Below the pieces are notes generated by a model that was not told the DNA's origin, ran no database searches, and saw nothing but the letters and a program-made list of their open reading frames with translations. From the NCBI GenBank assembly GCA_041484905.1, contig JBGPIL010000040.1, positions 1 to 14,360 on the forward strand: a stretch of 14,360 nucleotides of DNA, in the 5' to 3' direction. Below are positions 12,192 to 14,360 of this stretch, piece by piece; within the stretch, counting starts at the first letter, position 1, and the number at the start of each line of letters is the position of its first letter. The translations under genes were made by a program, and so were the position numbers. Source of the stretch: JACQCE01 sp041484905 (lineage in GTDB: Bacteria; Nitrospirota; Nitrospiria; JACQCE01).

Positions 12192-14360
12192 ATGATACAC
12201 GACCACACAACCGCCCCATCCGGCTCGGCCATCGACCCCGTCTGCAAGATGACAGTCGATCCGGCCACGGCGGCCGACCGGCACGATCACAACGGACAGA
12301 CCTACTATTTCTGCTGCGGCGGCTGCCGCCAGAAATTCCAGGCCGATCCGGCGCGGTATCTGAAGCCCGCGACTGCACCTGATCCGACGTTTGTGTCGAT
12401 GAGTTCCATCAAGTCGGTTCTGCACCCGTTGCGTACATCCGATGGGGGTGATCAGGGGGAGAGGCGGAATCGCCCCCTGATTCCAATGACAGATGCCGGC
12501 TCTTCAGCATCAGACGCAACGTATACCTGCCCGATGGATCCGGAGGTGAAGCAGCCCAACCCCGGCGCCTGCCCGAAGTGCGGCATGGCGCTCGAACCAA
12601 TGGAGCCCGCGGCGCCCGCCGTCAAAACCGACTATGTCTGCCCCATGCATCCGGAAGTGGTCAGCGACCGGCCGGGCGCCTGCCCCAAATGCGGCATGGC
12701 GCTCGAACCGCGTACGGTGACCGTCGCGGACGAAGCCAACCCGGAATTGATCGACATGACCCGCCGGTTCTGGGTGGGCGTGGCGCTCTCGTTGCCGCTG
12801 CTCGCGCTGGCCATGCTCGAACATGTGCCGGGCCAGCCGTTGCGGGCGTGGCTGTCGGGACCGGCGCAGGCCTGGCTCGAGCTCGTGCTGGCCACGCCCG
12901 TCGTGTTGTGGGGCGGGTGGCCCTTTTTCCAGCGGGGTTGGGCGTCGATCGTCAATCGGCACCTGAACATGTTCACGCTCATCGCCATCGGCACCGGCGT
13001 GGCCTATCTCGACAGCATCGCGGCGACACTGGCGCCCGGCCTCTTCCCCGACTCATTTCGATCACACGACGGCACCGTGGCCCGCTACTTCGAAGCCGCC
13101 GCCGTCATCACGACACTCGTGCTCCTGGGCCAGGTGTTGGAATTGCGCGCCCGCAGTCAAACGAGCCAGGCGATCAAAATGCTCTTGGGATTGGCGCCCA
13201 AGACCGCCCGGCGCGTGCTCAAGGACGGCCGGGAGGAGGACGTGCCGCTCGATCAGGTCATGGCCGGCGACACGCTCCGCGTCCGGCCCGGCGAGAAAGT
13301 GCCGGTCGACGGCGTCGTGCTGGAGGGCAAGAGCGCGGTCGATGAATCGATGGTCACGGGCGAGGCGATGCCGGTTGAGAAACGGCCCGGCGATCGCGTC
13401 ACCGGCGCCACGGTCAACACCACCGGCGGTTTCCTCATGCGGGCCGAGCGGGTGGGGCGCGATACACTACTGGCCCGGATCGTCCGGATGGTCGGCGAGG
13501 CGCAGCGGAGCCGCGCCCCGATCCAGCGGCTGGCCGATACCGTCTCGGCCTACTTTGTGCCCGGCGTGGTCGCCGCGGCTGTTGCCACATTCGCCGTCTG
13601 GGCCTGGATCGGCCCCGAGCCGCGCCTCGCCTACGCGCTGGTCAACGCCGTCGCCGTGCTCATCATCGCCTGTCCCTGCGCGCTGGGGCTGGCCACACCG
13701 ATGTCGATCATGGTCGGCGCGGGGCGCGGCGCGACGATGGGCGTGCTGATCAAGAACGCCGAAGCGCTGGAGATTCTCGAGAAGGTCGACACGCTGGTGA
13801 TCGACAAGACGGGCACGCTCACCGAAGGCAAGCCCCGGCTGCTGAGTGTCGAGCCAGTGGCAGGCGTCACTGATGAAGAGTTGCTGCGTCTAGCAGCCGC
13901 GCTCGAGCGGGGCAGCGAGCATCCGCTGGCGGCGGCAATCGTGGCCGGCGCCGAACAGAGAGGCATCTCGCCGGCCAAGGTGGCGGACTTCCGCTCGCTG
14001 ACGGGCAAGGGCGTGGCCGGCACGGTTGACGGGCGGCCGGTCGCGTTGGGCAATGCCGCACTCCTCAAGGAATTGAATGTTGAGATGAGCGGTCTTGCGG
14101 AACGGGCCGAGGCCCTGCGGCGCGAGGGACAGACGGTGATCTTCGTCGTCATCGATCGCCGGTTCGCGGGTCTTCTGGGCGTGGCCGATCCGGTCAAGGC
14201 CACCACCCCCGAAGCCCTGCGGCAGCTCCGGCGGGAAGGGCTGCGCATCGTCATGCTCACGGGCGACAGCCGCACGACGGCGGAAGCCGTGGCGCGCGCG
14301 CTCGAGATCGACGAGATCCGGGCCGAAGTTCAGCCCGATCAGAAGGGCCGGATCGTCAAG
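12192..14360 (+). CDS. Copper-type P1B ATPase with YHS and two CPM(D/H)PE domains (3' end outside)
   Basis: The frame is open from ATG 12192 to the end of the window (723 codons). The N-terminus has a YHS domain (DPVCKM at 15-20, then FCCGGCRQKF with Cys41, 42 and 45). Two heavy-metal-binding domains follow: CPMDPEVKQPNPGACPKCGM from Cys113 and CPMHPEVVSDRPGACPKCGM from Cys150. There is no CxxC HMA domain. The core has TGE (389-391), the membrane CPC (494-496, IIACPCALGLATP), the phosphorylation site Asp538 (DKTGTLT), His577 of SEHPL, and GDSRTTAEA. CPC indicates the Cu+/Ag+ class, an inner-membrane exporter. TM helices lie near 190-210, 220-240, 255-275, 295-315, 455-475 and 485-505. A low-complexity linker (about 62-108) separates YHS from the first CPMDPE domain. 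No ribosome site is seen. Confidence 0.93.
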   Translation, partial: MIHDHTTAPSGSAIDPVCKMTVDPATAADRHDHNGQTYYFCCGGCRQKFQADPARYLKPATAPDPTFVSMSSIKSVLHPLRTSDGGDQGERRNRPLIPMTDAGSSASDATYTCPMDPEVKQPNPGACPKCGMALEPMEPAAPAVKTDYVCPMHPEVVSDRPGACPKCGMALEPRTVTVADEANPELIDMTRRFWVGVALSLPLLALAMLEHVPGQPLRAWLSGPAQAWLELVLATPVVLWGGWPFFQRGWASIVNRHLNMFTLIAIGTGVAYLDSIAATLAPGLFPDSFRSHDGTVARYFEAAAVITTLVLLGQVLELRARSQTSQAIKMLLGLAPKTARRVLKDGREEDVPLDQVMAGDTLRVRPGEKVPVDGVVLEGKSAVDESMVTGEAMPVEKRPGDRVTGATVNTTGGFLMRAERVGRDTLLARIVRMVGEAQRSRAPIQRLADTVSAYFVPGVVAAAVATFAVWAWIGPEPRLAYALVNAVAVLIIACPCALGLATPMSIMVGAGRGATMGVLIKNAEALEILEKVDTLVIDKTGTLTEGKPRLLSVEPVAGVTDEELLRLAAALERGSEHPLAAAIVAGAEQRGISPAKVADFRSLTGKGVAGTVDGRPVALGNAALLKELNVEMSGLAERAEALRREGQTVIFVVIDRRFAGLLGVADPVKATTPEALRQLRREGLRIVMLTGDSRTTAEAVARALEIDEIRAEVQPDQKGRIVK
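12451..12481 (+). repeat. Palindrome inside the ATPase linker
   Basis: ATCAGGGGG (12451-12459) and CCCCCTGAT (12473-12481) are perfect 9-bp arms around AGAGGCGGAATCG. Its start is similar to the purT-leader palindrome (ATCAAGGGGAGCGG). It encodes roughly residues 87-97 of the ATPase in the linker between the YHS and first CPMDPE domains, and the reading frame is kept. Confidence 0.65.

Noticed and set aside
12578..13345. Plus-strand 255-codon frame within the ATPase
   Set aside because: It is out of frame with intact CPM(D/H)PE domains and membrane segments; Arg/Gly-rich shadow.

Overview
The window is a high-GC stretch of bacterial chromosome, probably from an uncultured or environmental Gram-negative. 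The genes are GC-rich, dense and mostly bounded by clear start and stop signals. Three small exported proteins (two with lipoboxes) and a copper-type P-ATPase point to a Gram-negative-like envelope. There is no rRNA, tRNA, CRISPR array, phage or intact transposase. I cannot place the lineage. The style of the small Lys/Ala/Pro-rich exported proteins reminds me of Nitrospirota or Methylomirabilota, but that is a weak impression.

Layout. 3-830 (+): end of an unrecognised protein. 959-3260 (+): an extended aldo/keto reductase followed by a right-handed beta-helix protein. 3262-5583 (-): a tight operon of purT (formate-dependent purine synthesis), an alpha/beta hydrolase and a DUF2784 membrane protein. 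Its leader (5584-5805) holds a duplicated purT start, a 55-codon leader ORF whose stop overlaps the purT ATG, and a perfect palindrome. 5838-5909: a 23-bp inverted repeat. 5938-9280 (+): an envelope-type module of a small lipoprotein, an OmpR-type response regulator, a histidine kinase, a small periplasmic protein and a coiled-coil lipoprotein. It has two look-alike sigma70 promoters and strong terminators. 9420-9947 (-): a Nudix ADP-ribose pyrophosphatase. 10088-12069 (+): a metallo-beta-lactamase-like protein lacking most metal ligands, a TPR protein and a DCC/DUF393 thiol protein, each separated by AT-rich repeats. 12192-end (+): the first 723 codons of a copper-type P1B ATPase with a YHS domain and two CPM(D/H)PE metal-binding domains.

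How it fits together. The two-component system and its small exported neighbours look like one sensing and response unit for the cell envelope. The copper ATPase may be related in theme, but it is 3.7 kb from the kinase and nothing in the sequence links them. The most distinctive features are non-coding. Repeats built on TTTTCGATTTTCGAATG and its complement, a GGGAACAGATTTATTTT core, and GAGAGTAGAGAGT tracts fill several gene junctions. Two related palindromes sit inside translated sequence, one in the purT leader ORF and one in the ATPase linker. No complete new system is evident. The purT leader and the repeat set are the best candidates for something undescribed.
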